Source of the DNA: Zygnema cylindricum
Lineage: Eukaryota; Streptophyta; Zygnematophyceae; Zygnematales; Zygnemataceae
Assembly: GCA_037447655.1 (NCBI GenBank)
Contig: JBBHKE010000932.1
Coordinates: 95,479-159,478 of the forward strand
Length of the DNA: 64,000 nt
Reading direction: 5' to 3'
Shown here: one piece after another, positions 1-9,549 of the stretch
How the letters are laid out: each line of letters begins with the position of its first letter
Numbering within the stretch: position 1 is the first letter of the stretch
Notes under the pieces: model-generated
Database searches by the model: none
Told to the model about the DNA's origin: nothing
What the model saw: the letters and a program-made list of their open reading frames with translations, nothing else
Program-made: the position numbers and the translations under genes

Positions 1-2487
1 TTATCATGTAAATTCAATGTTAATCACACATTTTGTGTTGTTTTATACCCATTTTCCATGTCATCTCAAGCATCAAATTTGGCATAGTGTTTTGCCTTGT
101 CTGTCATCTTCTCCTTCTTTTACACACTAATTGTAACTTAAATGTACTATTATTGTACTATTTGTGTTACTCTATTATTATTTAGTAGTAGTTCTTGTTA
201 TTTTTAACAATTGGCTACGTGTAACGTGCAACAATCCGGTCCACATTTTTAAAAACAACCTTCATTCTTAAGTATTGTTATTCTTACTGGCCTTTGTTTG
301 TTTTTTTTCGCCTTCTTTTTCTTCTTCTTTTAGGGAAATTTAAGTTTTTCTATGAATGTATTGACGGCGAGGAGAACAAGGAGAGGAGAAGGCGAAAAGG
401 GAGAAGAGAAATTTGGAGAGAGGTAGAGAGTGATGACGAATCTCAAGTGAAAAAGACAAGATTGCTTTCAAGTTTGAATCCACTATAAAAGTATTCACAT
501 CTATTTCGGAGAAATGAAAAGGAAGTGAGAGAATCTCTCTCTTGTACCAATGTCTATAGTGGTGACAATAATAAAGGTGGTGAAGTAATGGAAATAAAAA
601 CAAATAATGGAACAAAATTGGAAGTAGAAAATGATTGGACAAGATCGTTTTTTCACCCACATACAACAATTTGAAGTTGTACCATTAGATGCAAACATGA
701 AATTCTTTTTTTGGTTTGTTTAGAAGTAGAGAAATATGATAGCAAATGAAAAGTCTAGGAAATGTGTGAATAAATAAAAAGATTTGTCCAATTGAAAGAA
801 AATGAGCATCACGGTAGAAAGAACCGGGAGTTAGAAGAATAGGAACATATGGAAACTAAATAATGTATAAAGATGAGGAATGACAAAGTAACACTAGCTT
901 GTGAAAGATTCTTCTGGATCCTTGTTAAAATTTTGCATAGAAATAAACACAAAAACTGGTAAATGTTTTTTTTACACTGTCGGGATCCTAAAAGTTATGC
1001 GCCTTTAGAGTATAGTGTGCCCAAGCCAAAAATTTCGGTTCATGTTGTGCTTTTGTAAAAAAAATTGTTTCGTTTTTGATTTCCTAGAGGTTTTTGTTTT
1101 ATTTGTGCTTTTATAACAGTTTTTGTTTCGTTTGTGCTTTCGTAAAAAAAATTGTTTCGTTTGTGCTTTCATAAAAGTTCGTTCAAATGCCATTGTAGCT
1201 CGACATCGGCGTTTTATTTTTACTTTGGTGAAAACTTTTTGCCTTACATCAAACGCCCTAGGAAATGTATGGATATGATTTCTTGTTTTAGTGGTGTAGA
1301 AAAACGTATGGCAGAAAAAATGGATTTGTCTAATTGAAAGGAAAAAATGGTTGTAGTAAGAACCGGTATTTTACGAATGCGAACATATGAACTAAAAAAT
1401 GTACAAGAATAACGAATGACAACGTTACACTATCATATGAAGAGTCTTATGGGTACCTTTTATGCAGATAAACAAACATAATATCAGATAAAATATGTAA
1501 TTTTTTCATTTCATTGTTAGGATCGTGAAAGGAAAGCGACATGAGAGTATTTTGGGCCCCAAACAAATTTTTTGAGTATTATAGTTTTCGTTTTGTGTTT
1601 TGCTTTCATGGAAGTTATTTCTTGTAACATTGTGGCGCGTCGACGGCGTCTTATTTTATTTTGGTGTGTTTTTCAATAAAAAATTGGCTATGTCTCGTCC
1701 CGGTTATCCATTGAAACATGGCGCTTTCACATTTGTGGTGTAGATGGTGCAGTAAAAAAAATTTACACGTAAGTTTCATAAAGTATTTTATTTTTGTCCA
1801 TGATGGCATAAGGGAAATCTACAACAACTTACGCTATTATGATTAGGCTCATTTTTGTTATTGTGATGAGGTTCATTTTTGTTATTATGATGAGGTTCCA
1901 TTGGATTGACTTGAGGCTCGCTATACAAATCCTTTTGCACCACTTAGGTACACGTCACGTAGGCGCGACAACAACAAAACAAATAGCTGGCTTGAACTAA
2001 GTGGTAAGTTTGACCAAAAAAAGGGACAAGGGCCACCTTAGTTTTGTACGTTCGACTTCAATGCGTAATAAATTTCACTTGATGTGAATATTGTACTCCC
2101 GAGTTTGGTACTTTAGATCAACACATTTCAAAATTCCAGAATACAAGTAATGCTTTTGATGTAAAATGTTTTTATTTATGTGTTAGTTTATGTGCTACAT
2201 AATTGTAAATCTAGGATGGATTAATCGAAAGTGTCAGAAGTGTCACATTTTAGTGCAAGCAAATCTCTATATTACTCTAAAGTCACTTGAACACTTTGTT
2301 TTTCTTTTTAAAGTTCACATGGATTAAGACACCATTAAAGCATTTTTTTGGAGTACAGTTCATCTTAATTATAATAAACTGGGCTATTAAAAGGTTATTC
2401 TGATGGTTTTAGGTTTTTGAGCTACTGCGGTTACACATGTATCAAATGCATTTGATTTCGCACTTCAGATCGCTGCGCTGTTTAAGG
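1..2487. other. Gene-free AT-rich region with degenerate repeats
   Basis: No open reading frame here resembles a known protein, and the short ORFs are low-complexity. The stretch holds a degenerate tandem duplication: the block from about 752 to 1235 recurs at about 1258 to 1675, sharing the landmarks ctaggaaatgt, tttgtcyaattgaaag and aagaaccgg. A short minisatellite built on ttcgtttgtgctttcgta lies at about 1045-1170, and a 24-bp unit (gatgaggttcatttttgtta) is repeated about three times at 1834-1901. Confidence 0.6.
752..1675. repeat. Degenerate tandem duplication, two copies of about 0.45-0.54 kb
   Basis: Two head-to-tail copies are recognisable by eye. Copy 1 runs about 752-1235 and copy 2 about 1258-1675. 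Shared landmarks occur in the same order: ctaggaaatg, gatttgtcyaattgaaag, agaaccgg, gaacatatg, gaatgacaa, and near the end ctttcat..aagtt..cattgt..cgacggcgt. The spacing drifts from about 540 bp at the left to about 440 bp at the right, so the copies have collected indels and are old. Confidence 0.55.
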
Positions 2488-2715
2488 TACACCGTGCATC
2501 GCTATTAGCGTTGATAATATTTTTCAGTTTTTCGCCTCATAAAAAATCTTTTCTCCGTACTCACTTGTCTCAATTTAGAACGGAGACAGACAATCGGAAG
2601 GTGAGAATCTTACATTCAACCGCAACCGTCAAATCCAAAATCGGACAAGTGTGTACGGAAAAAAACGTTTTAAGTGGCAAAAAAAACATTAACCCTAATA
2701 GCGATACACGGTGTA
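2488..2715. mobile_element. TA-flanked MITE, copy 1 (228 bp)
   Basis: The left end reads TACACCGTGCATCGCTATTA and the right end is its near-perfect inverse (taatagcgatacacggtgta), giving terminal inverted repeats of about 25 bp. The outermost TA on each side is consistent with a TA target duplication. The interior has no coding potential. Related copies with the same termini recur across the window. The superfamily is not certain; a TA target suggests Tc1/mariner-like mobilisation. Confidence 0.75.
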
Positions 2716-2945
2716 AAAGCCGTTCCTTTACTTTTGGTCGAAAACGTACTGTACCTTCTGGTCGATATCTCCGGCACCTGTCCTCCTCCCACGGATGAAT
2801 TTGCACGACATTCGCCTGTATTTTAAAAACGTGTAAAATATTTTCACTTGTCGCACTAAATTATGACCTTGTTGCACGTTTGAAGATAAAATTTTTGAAC
2901 TGCAAGCCGTACATTTTCTTAGGAACACCGACAATTTTCAAAAGT

Positions 2946-3250
2946 TTGTTAGGGTACTTTCGCATGTAACCAAAACTTAGTCTTGTTACTTTGTTTTTTA
3001 GCGAAGATTCTCCGTAGAACTTTCAGAGCATTCGTATGTAAAGAAATGAAATCGTAACTTTAGATTGTGACGGATGTAGACGTGGGTCTAATTTGTGACG
3101 ATTGTAGACGCGTACAAAACTCGCGACAATTGATGACGTTTACAACATAGAGACGGTTGTAGACGTCTAGCTATTTGTGACATTGTAGATGTTTAAGGTT
3201 TATGACATTTTGACGTCACGCGTACTTATGATAACGTCGACGTCACAAAT
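2946..3250. repeat. Dispersed repeat with degenerate about 30-bp internal units, left copy
   Basis: This block starts near gggtactttcgcatgtaacc and ends at gacgtcacaaatt. It recurs in the same orientation at about 16505-16815. The inner part (about 3065-3235) is built from degenerate units of the form gtgacgattgtagacg. The two copies flank the nested copia cluster. Part of it (the segment with the motif ttagcgaagattctccgt) also recurs inverted near 36833-36893. Confidence 0.65.
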
Positions 3251-3301
3251 TCCATGGGAGTCGATGAAGTGGGAGTCCATTGAACCAAAACTTGAGTCCA
3301 T

Positions 3302-5082
3302 TAATTGAAGTCTATGGGCGTGGTACAACTGTTTGCCTTTTCCATCTGTAATTTCTCAAGCATATTACCTATTGCTTCTTTCTGAGTAAGTCTAATGATC
3401 CTTTTCCCCCTACCTCTCTCCATTTGAATTCCCAAAATATATCTTGCCTCCCCTAAATCTTTCATGTGAAATCTGCTTCTAAGATCTTTCTTTAACTTAT
3501 TGATCTTTTCCAAAGTCTTACTTAACACCAGCGGATCATCCACATAAATTGCAATAAAAATCACACCATTCTCTTCTTCAAACATATAGATACAATAGTC
3601 AGAGTTGATACGGATTGATACGGATATATTCCAGACCGGAAGGAAACTCATCTAGTTTCTTATTCCACAGTCGGGGAGCCTGCTTCAGTCCATATAAGGA
3701 CTTTATAAGCCTGGGAGCCTGCTTCAGTCCATATAAGGACTTTATAAGCCTGCAGATTTTGCTCTCTTCTCTTTCCTCCACGAACCCCTTTGGTTGCCGC
3801 ATGAAAATTTCTTCCTCTAATTCACCATTGAGAAAGGCGATCTTAATATCCATCTGGTGTATTTCCATGTTTTGTGCTGGCGCTAGACTAAGGAGAATCC
3901 TTACTGATGGGAACCGAACAACAGGAGCAAAAGTCTCCTCATAGTCAATCCCCTCCTTTTGGGTAAACCCTTTGGCTACCAACCGAGCTTTATATCTTTC
4001 AATGGTATTATCTGGGTTCAGTTTTAGTTTAAACACCCATTTACACCCAATCAGTTTTTGTCCAGAGGACAGTCCGCTACTTCCCTAGTATTTGCTTCCA
4101 TGATGGAGTCCATCTCATCATTTATGGTTATATTTCATGTGTCTTTCTCTGGACAGTTCACTTCCTCCGAGTATGACTAATGCTCATGTGAGTGAGATAG
4201 CTTAGTTACCTTGTGAGCGGCCTATTTTTCTTGAATCTTTTTGCTGCTCTTTCTCCCCCCCTCAAACTCGGAAGCTGGGATGGAGGGAAGTCTTGGATTT
4301 CTCCTTACTGTCTCATCGACTCCCCTATCCATGGAAGCCGGTTCCGGTTCTTTCTCTTCTGTCTCCTCGAAGTCCATAGGAATATGTGAGGTTTCCGATG
4401 GATCTCTTTTATCTTGGATCTCCCGTGAATCTGTAATCATTGTTTCATTCATGTCCTTTTTGGGAACGACCGAGTTCTCCTCACTTTCAGACTCAAATTT
4501 GATTCTTTTCTTCTTGGTATATTTAAAGGGGTCAAATGACTTCCCTTCATCCATGACAACTAGGTGTTTGACTATAATTATATCTTTCTTTGCTAAGTCA
4601 TAGACTCTATATCCCTTGACATCCTCATCATATCCTACAAAATATCCAGGTTTTCCCTTGGCATCTAGTTTCTAGTTTTTCCGATCCGTGTCCAGACTGT
4701 AAACTCAACTACTAAATAATTTAAGGGGGAGATATTTGGTTTCCTTCCCACCCATCTCTCATAAGGTGTCATTCCTTTATGGCTGGGGTTAGGACTTTAT
4801 TATTAATGTAGTTTGCACAGTTTATGGCTTCTACCCAAAATCTCTATCCATTTTTTTTGTCGGCCAACATACTGCATACACTATCTCCTAGTGTTTGGTT
4901 CAACCTCTCAGCTACTCTATTTTGTTCCATGGTATATGGTACAATTTTCTGGTGTTGAACTCCGTCATCTCTTAGGTATTCCTCAAACTGGTTAGAGGTA
5001 TATTCTCCCCCATTATCACTCATTATTCTCTTTAACGGGGGTTCCATACAACTTCTCACTCCAGGCTATATATTCTTTGAAG
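3302..5082 (-). pseudogene. Copia element 1 integrase core to reverse transcriptase, broken
   Basis: Read on the minus strand. 5059-4844 encodes an integrase core piece with SDNGGEYTSNQF and the QNRVAERLNQTL region. 4554-4222 encodes the acidic linker. 4036-3301 encodes reverse transcriptase with ERYKARLVAKGFTQ, the HQMDIKIAFLNGELEEEI block and the catalytic IYVDD motif. RT is broken near 3610-3655 by a frame change with a small local repeat (gatacggattgatacgga). It also carries an in-frame 13-codon tandem duplication (LIKSLYGLKQAPR twice). Homology ends at CTTPIDFN, so RNase H is missing. It cannot make a working polyprotein. Confidence 0.85.
3674..3751 (-). repeat. 39-bp tandem duplication inside copia reverse transcriptase
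   Basis: The unit beginning gggagcctgcttcagtccat occurs at 3674 and again at 3713, a 39-bp period that is identical by eye. It is in frame and repeats LIKSLYGLKQAPR, a normally single-copy conserved RT block. Confidence 0.9.
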
Positions 5083-6221
5083 TGTTGAAATAAGTAGTTT
5101 TTTTTGTATTTTCTAGTTTAAAATAAATTAGCGGAAACATATATAAGAAATGATGGCAGCCTGCCTCCATCTCTTCTCTCTCTCCCCCATACTTGGGTAC
5201 TTTTGCAGGTCCCCAAATGTAGAAATCACTAGATTTATAGAGTATTTTCTAAGTCTGAATAGTTTAGTAGAAAAAAAGAAAGAAAAAGTGCAAGCAATCT
5301 GCCTCCACCTCTTTTCTCTATCCCCCATACTTTCTGTAGTCACTGAAGGAGAGAGAGAGTAGTGGAGCCATGGCTGCCTCACCTCCTTACGAAGGACTAA
5401 AGAGTGACTTAAGTCACTCTCAACAAATGGTTGAGTCTTGCGGGACTTGAACCTCCGACCGCCAGAGCGAGGCGTAGCTGTCAGCTCTAACCAGTCTGTC
5501 GTAGAAGTCCGTTAAGATACATATGGTTTGGTAACTTTTTAAACTGTGATATGGTCTTGAAACTGATTAACTAAACTATGAAAAAAAGAGCTTAAAACTG
5601 GTTAACATTCAGTGCGAACGTCATTTCGCACGAAACAAATGAATCAAACATTTGTTTCGACGGCTAACATTCAATATCGAATTTAATCATACGGCATATA
5701 TTACTGTCGAGATCCCGGAATGGTCACTTTGTCGCTTATAGACTTGGCATGACTTGGCGCCGCGTGGAGGGATAACATTTGGTTGTAGGAATTCCAAGGA
5801 GCGTATGGACTAGTGAAAGGTTGACACGCGTCCACTCACCAGCCTTGTCGAACACAGGCCGTACAGAAAGGACACCGACCGTAGTCGCTTTCTGTACTTT
5901 ACAGTTATGTGATTCGGTCGTACTGTAGCAGATAGGGGTTGTGAGAGAGAAGTACGACTTAGCATATTTTTAGACAGTCACCTCTCCCTTTGAGAACTTT
6001 GTATAAATTGGCATCTTTGCCACCTCATAACTTATCGGCTGGTTGGCCGTTTTCAGTGATTCTTTTTGCTACGGACTTAAGGGAGACCAAGCTGCACAAG
6101 GGTGCAGTCAGATTGTGAATTTGTCTCATTGGGAGCAGTGGTTATGACTGAAAGTGGGCTAGTTAAAATCTATCTAGAGGCTTCCTGAATTCGGTAATCC
6201 AATGGAGGACACAGAATTGCA
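5083..6221 (+). mobile_element. Copia LTR inserted antisense in element 1 integrase
   Basis: A 1139-bp LTR of the same family as those of element 2. It starts TGTTGAAATAAG and ends GGACACAGAATTGCA, so it has TG...CA ends. It lies on the plus strand, antisense to the element 1 polyprotein. On the minus strand, integrase reads up to VLDLVHTDI at 6222 and resumes at the AWSEK region below 5083. The flanking pentamers (TGAAG left, CCTAA right) do not match, and about 110-120 bp of integrase present in element 2 is missing. This therefore looks like a rearranged junction, not a clean solo-LTR insertion. It contains an antisense tRNA-like segment at about 5436-5512. Confidence 0.8.
5436..5512 (-). 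other. tRNA-like segment inside LTR, antisense to the LTR
   Basis: Read on the minus strand, this stretch has a tRNA-like D-arm (ctggttagagctgac) and, about 35 nt later, GGTTCAAGTCC, a perfect match to the Pol III B-box consensus. The upstream A-box is weak. Related but more diverged segments sit at corresponding places in the other LTRs. It is probably a fossil SINE or tRNA insertion in an ancestral LTR; I do not claim a functional tRNA. Confidence 0.6.
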
Positions 6222-7307
6222 CCTAATATCTGTGTGGACCAAATCTAGAACTTTCTCACCCCTATATGCAGCGGCTTTGGGAAAATAAAGTCTGTGAGTC
6301 TTACCTTGAGCACAACCACTACAATCATCCACCATTTCATTATCCCCAAACTGAATGCCTTCTACTACACCAAGCTTCATCATTTCCCTCAGCCTATGAA
6401 AATGCACATGCCCCAACCGCTAATGCCAAATCATCAACTTTGGAACACCAACATATTAAACATTCTTCTTTTCATTACTCAGGTTAAGCCTAGACATACC
6501 TTGGCTACCCTTATCTGCCGTGAAGTATACTTCATCCCCATACTTAGCTGTAAAGACTCCCTTTCTAGTGAAGGTATCAAACTCTTTGTCATCTAACATA
6601 GACGTAGAGACAAGATTTTTACTCAGCTGAGGAATGTAGAGTACATTTGAGAAGGTGAGTATAGAAGTCTTACCCTCCACTTAGACTTTCAAGTCTATCA
6701 AACCCTCTAGATCTAAAGTAACCACTCTCCCATCCCCATACTCTATCTCTAAAGTTTGGATCTTTCTTAGCTTAGTAAAGAGGTACTTATCACGACACAT
6801 ATGCATGGATACACCTGAGTCGATGTTCCATCCTTCCTGTGGAGCTTCCCGAATTGCTCCGAGAGCACACTTCTGTTTCCGAGGGATCTCCTTCTCCTCC
6901 AGACTCTCGTCAAGAAGAAGCTCTCCATCCTCCTCCTTAGAGGACTCGTCCTCGGTCTCTCCTTTCACATTTGTGTCCACAAGTGCCTTCTTCTTCCCTA
7001 CGGAAGAACCCCCTCCACGGTTCTCTTTGAGCCTCAGCTCCGACAACTTGACACAATCCGCTATGAAGTGTCCCGACTTTTTGCAAAAGTGACAAAGACC
7101 CTTTGGGGGCCTCGGTCCTCCACAGTGATCTCTCTCTCCTTTGTACGATTTGTTCGGATCCTTCCCCCGTCGGTTTCCTCCTGCAGCTAGAGCTTGGATG
7201 CTCTTTCTCCCTCTCCTGATCTCAATTGTGTTCTCGTGCACAAGTATCATTGGGACCACTGTGTTCCACTTCCATGAAATGTCAGTCATTTCCTGTACGT
7301 GGTACAC
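6222..7307 (-). pseudogene. Copia element 1 zinc knuckle, protease and pre-integrase region, broken
   Basis: Read on the minus strand from 7307. A nucleocapsid zinc knuckle CHFCKKSGHFIADC (C-X2-C-X4-H-X4-C) is followed by a lysine- and glutamate-rich linker, then the aspartic protease active-site region WNIDSGVSMHMC. Next come the pre-integrase parts NVLYIPQLSKNLVS and GHVHFHRLREMM, and the integrase zinc-binding element CSGCAQGKTHR. A stop codon near 6680 separates the protease frame from the pre-integrase frame. The reading ends at HTDI, where the antisense LTR begins. Confidence 0.85.
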
Positions 7308-7936
7308 TATGTTTTCTTACTCGTCGGGTAACTTCATGATGAGAGTGTTAACTTTCATCTTCATTGTACCTGTCCACCTGACACTCTCCATCTCCATATA
7401 CAAACAAGAGAGATCATTACAATAGTCTAACATCTTTCCCCCTTTGTAAGTATAATTCCCTATCTTTTGTTCGGCCAACTGGAGCTCCTGTATAGATTTA
7501 TACCAGCTCTATAGATTTCCACCAAACTCACCCACAACTCCTCAGCCTTGTAAATGTGAAGATAGGGGGTTGCCAAAGCCTGAGTGAGGTGACTTAGAAT
7601 GAAGTTTTTGGCAGCCATGTTAATGCCTTCCCACGTTTGGGTATCGTTCTCTGCAGTCTTCACGGCCGCCGCTCCGGGTGCCGTGGTAATAGGAGTAAGA
7701 GGCGTCTCCTTCTCTTTCCCCTTTTCGGACACACTGTTGTCCCCATAATCTGCATCCTCTGCCGCAACAGATGTTGTTGCAGAAAACCTTATTCCACAAA
7801 ACCTTGGTGAAGTTCCTTAAGGTGGACGTTTCACTTGTCCACTGACAATACCCGAGTATCGTTTTTCGCACAAAGCCCCTCTCATCGTGGCTTCCCAATA
7901 GATGGAACCAAATCCATTGAAGGTGGGCACCCTAAA
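7308..7936 (-). pseudogene. Copia element 1 gag (capsid) remnant
   Basis: The minus-strand frame 7732-7460 encodes a gag-like stretch with TWEGINMAAKNFILSHLTQA and YLHIYKAEELWVSLVEIY, the helical capsid pattern of copia gag. Element 2 has the matching segment (HFIPGRVTQSVAIPHLHVDK). The upstream part, toward the primer-binding site, lies in a different frame. At least two frame breaks make it non-functional. Confidence 0.7.
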
Positions 7937-7951
7937 GACTGGGCCCATAAC
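7937..7951 (-). other. Primer-binding site, internal initiator tRNA-Met type (element 1)
   Basis: On the minus strand the LTR ends ...AATTGCA at 7953. After one nucleotide comes GTTATGGGCCCAGTC. The first 12 nt are the reverse complement of the anticodon loop and stem region of plant initiator tRNA-Met (TGGGCCCATAAC) as I know it. Most plant copia elements pair with the tRNA 3' end (TGGTATCAGAGC type). An internal match implies a cleaved 'half tRNA' primer, as known for Drosophila copia. Confidence 0.75.
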
Positions 7952-7952
7952 T

Positions 7953-8403
7953 TGCAATTTTGTGTCCTCCATTGGACTACAGAATCCATGAAGCCTCTAG
8001 GTAGTTTTTAACTAACCCACGTCCAGCCACAACCTCTGCTGCCCAAGCAGACAAATTGACAATCTGACTGCACCCCAGTATACTGTGGACTTTTTTTGTT
8101 AGATTTCAAAGAAATATGTGATTCGGCATGTGCCACACTTGGGAAAATTGAGCCCACCAAGGTTCGAACTTGGGACCTTTCACTTCAGTTGCGAACGCAC
8201 TACCACTGTGCCACCAGCTCGATGTAGAGACTTGAGAGACTGGCGGGTCCGTACCCATTTACTACAGGCGCCCGAGTATGGATATTCCATATTCTACCCC
8301 GTATTGGATTGGCTTCACGTGCCAATCCAGCACCCTTGAGTCCGTAGCAAAAAGATAACTGAAACGGCCAACCAACCGATACGTTATGAGGTGGCAAAAA
8401 GTA
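7953..8403 (-). mobile_element. Partial 5' LTR of copia element 1
   Basis: The inner end of this LTR is TGCA at 7956-7953. Moving right, the plus strand matches the antisense of the other LTRs (gcctctag..gttaactaac, then gactgcacccc). After an interruption it continues with gagtccgtagcaaaaagat and cgttatgagg up to about 8403, where homology stops. Only the R/U5-like end survives. About 240 bp between roughly 8093 and 8335 is absent from the sister LTRs. Confidence 0.7.
8093..8335 (-). mobile_element. Possible tRNA-derived SINE or tRNA-like insert in element 1 LTR
   Basis: This stretch interrupts the LTR relative to its sister copies. Read on the minus strand it contains TGGCACAGTGG, a full match to the A-box pattern TRGYNNARNNG, then about 40 nt later AGTTCGAACCT, a B-box-like element. 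Together they look like the D-arm and T-arm of a tRNA. It ends in a short A-run (ctaacaaaaaaag), as SINEs often do. A perfect small hairpin (ggattggc/gccaatcc) lies at its other side. I did not find a convincing target duplication, so SINE is a hypothesis. Confidence 0.5.
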
Positions 8404-8457
8404 ACGTTTTATTACCATACCGTTTTCCCCTATTTCAAGTGTAAACCATGCGCATGT

Positions 8458-9472
8458 TGTTGAAATAATGTATTTTAAAAGGTCTATTTTAAATAAACAT
8501 AAAAGGAAAAGAAAAGGAACACAGCTAGAGCAACTTCCCTCTTCCCCCCACTCCCCAAGTCCCCAAACTTGAGGCACTCACTGAAGAATGGAGAAGGAGC
8601 CTAAGCCATGGCCGCCTATGTTGTCTAGGAGACAGACAGTAGAAACAGTTCCCCTTACCAAAAGGTGGTTGCCAAAACAAGGATTTGATCTTGGTACCTC
8701 ACGTCTGTAAGAGTAGCCGATAACCGATAGCGTTGTCCTATAGACTACGACCTGTGCTGGGATATATGGGGTGTGATATGTATCTAAACATGTACACGTA
8801 GGTGATTTCATTTAATTAGGAAAATGGACGTAGGAACATAGATTCAGTTGTACGTAATGTACGCGACGAAACAAATGATACGGCCATTTATTTCAAAGGC
8901 TTGTATTAAAAGCCGATGTCCCATCGGACGACCATGGAGCAAGCAGACATCCCGGAATGGTCGTTTTGGCGGTTTGCGATCATTCTCACACTAGAGAACA
9001 CGTGGCAGCATCTCATTGACTTTCAAAATCTGCTGGACGCATCTCAACGAGTTCAAATGTTATAGGCGTCACCTTTGTGGCCATGTCGTACAATGGCCGT
9101 ACAGAAATTACTCCGCCACCTGTACTTTTCTGTACTGCTCAGTCCTGTGATTAGTGCTATACTTTAGTAGAAGGGGGTTCAGAGAGGGATTTAGGACTTA
9201 CGAATTTTAGAAGTAGTCGCCTCTCTTTGTGAGGGCTTTTGTATTTATAAGCTATCTTTGGCCACCCATAACTTATTGCTCAAGGGAGCAAATGTATAAA
9301 TTCTTTTTGCGTCCGACTTTAAGGAGTCGCACCTTCACAAGGGTTAACCTAGTTAGAACTCTTGCTTAACCGTGTGCTTTATATTTGGTGTCAAATTATT
9401 TGTGCAAAAATTATCATAAAGGCTTCATTTAGGCTGGAAATTATGTGAGCCAATGGAGGTCAAAGAATTACA
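8458..9472 (+). repeat. 5' LTR of copia element 2
   Basis: A 1015-bp LTR beginning TGTTGAAATAATG and ending AGAATTACA. It matches 15025-16038 along its full length. It includes an antisense tRNA-like segment near 8678-8758 and a probable transcription-start region before the conserved gagggcttttgtattta block near 9227. Confidence 0.88.
8678..8758 (-). other. tRNA-like segment inside 5' LTR, antisense to the LTR
   Basis: Read on the minus strand it has TAGTCTATAGG (A-box-like) and, about 45 nt later, AGATCAAATCC, 9 of 11 matches to a GGTTCAAATCC B-box. The D-arm region (tctataggacaacgctatcg) resembles that of a tRNA-Arg. The same arrangement is present in the 3' LTR (about 15246-15320) and in the solo LTR (about 12037-12112). 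Confidence 0.55.
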
Positions 9473-9473
9473 C

Positions 9474-9487
9474 GTTATCGGCCTACC
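9474..9487 (+). other. Primer-binding site, internal initiator tRNA-Met type (element 2)
   Basis: After the LTR end (9472) and one spacer base comes GTTATCGGCCTACC. It differs at two of 14 positions from GTTATGGGCCCACC, the reverse complement of the plant initiator tRNA-Met anticodon arm. Spacing and match mirror element 1, so this is the same primer site with two mutations. Confidence 0.7.
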
Positions 9488-9549
9488 CTCTAGGGTACCC
9501 ATTGGTTTATATACAGGGAAACCATGAGGAGGGGTGCACTTTTTGAGAA

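Larger units (their letters stand above)
3302..8403 (-). mobile_element. Copia element 1: truncated, interrupted Ty1/copia retrotransposon
   Basis: A degraded Ty1/copia element read on the minus strand. From its 5' end (right) it has a partial LTR from about 8403 down to 7953, a primer-binding site at 7951-7937, gag, zinc knuckle, protease, pre-integrase, integrase and reverse transcriptase, in the copia order. It stops near 3302, before the RNase H domain and 3' LTR, so it is 3'-truncated. The integrase is split by an LTR in the opposite orientation at 5083-6221. The 5' LTR fragment contains an extra segment (about 8093-8335) with tRNA-like boxes. Element 2 lies just beyond its right edge. 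Confidence 0.85.

Noticed and set aside
4241-4603. 120-codon plus-strand frame inside element 1
   Set aside because: It is antisense to the copia integrase-RT linker read on the minus strand.
8118-8222. A genuine tRNA gene on the minus strand
   Set aside because: The boxes are present, but I could not pair an acceptor stem or find a clear anticodon arm; it sits in an LTR, so tRNA-derived is the safer reading.
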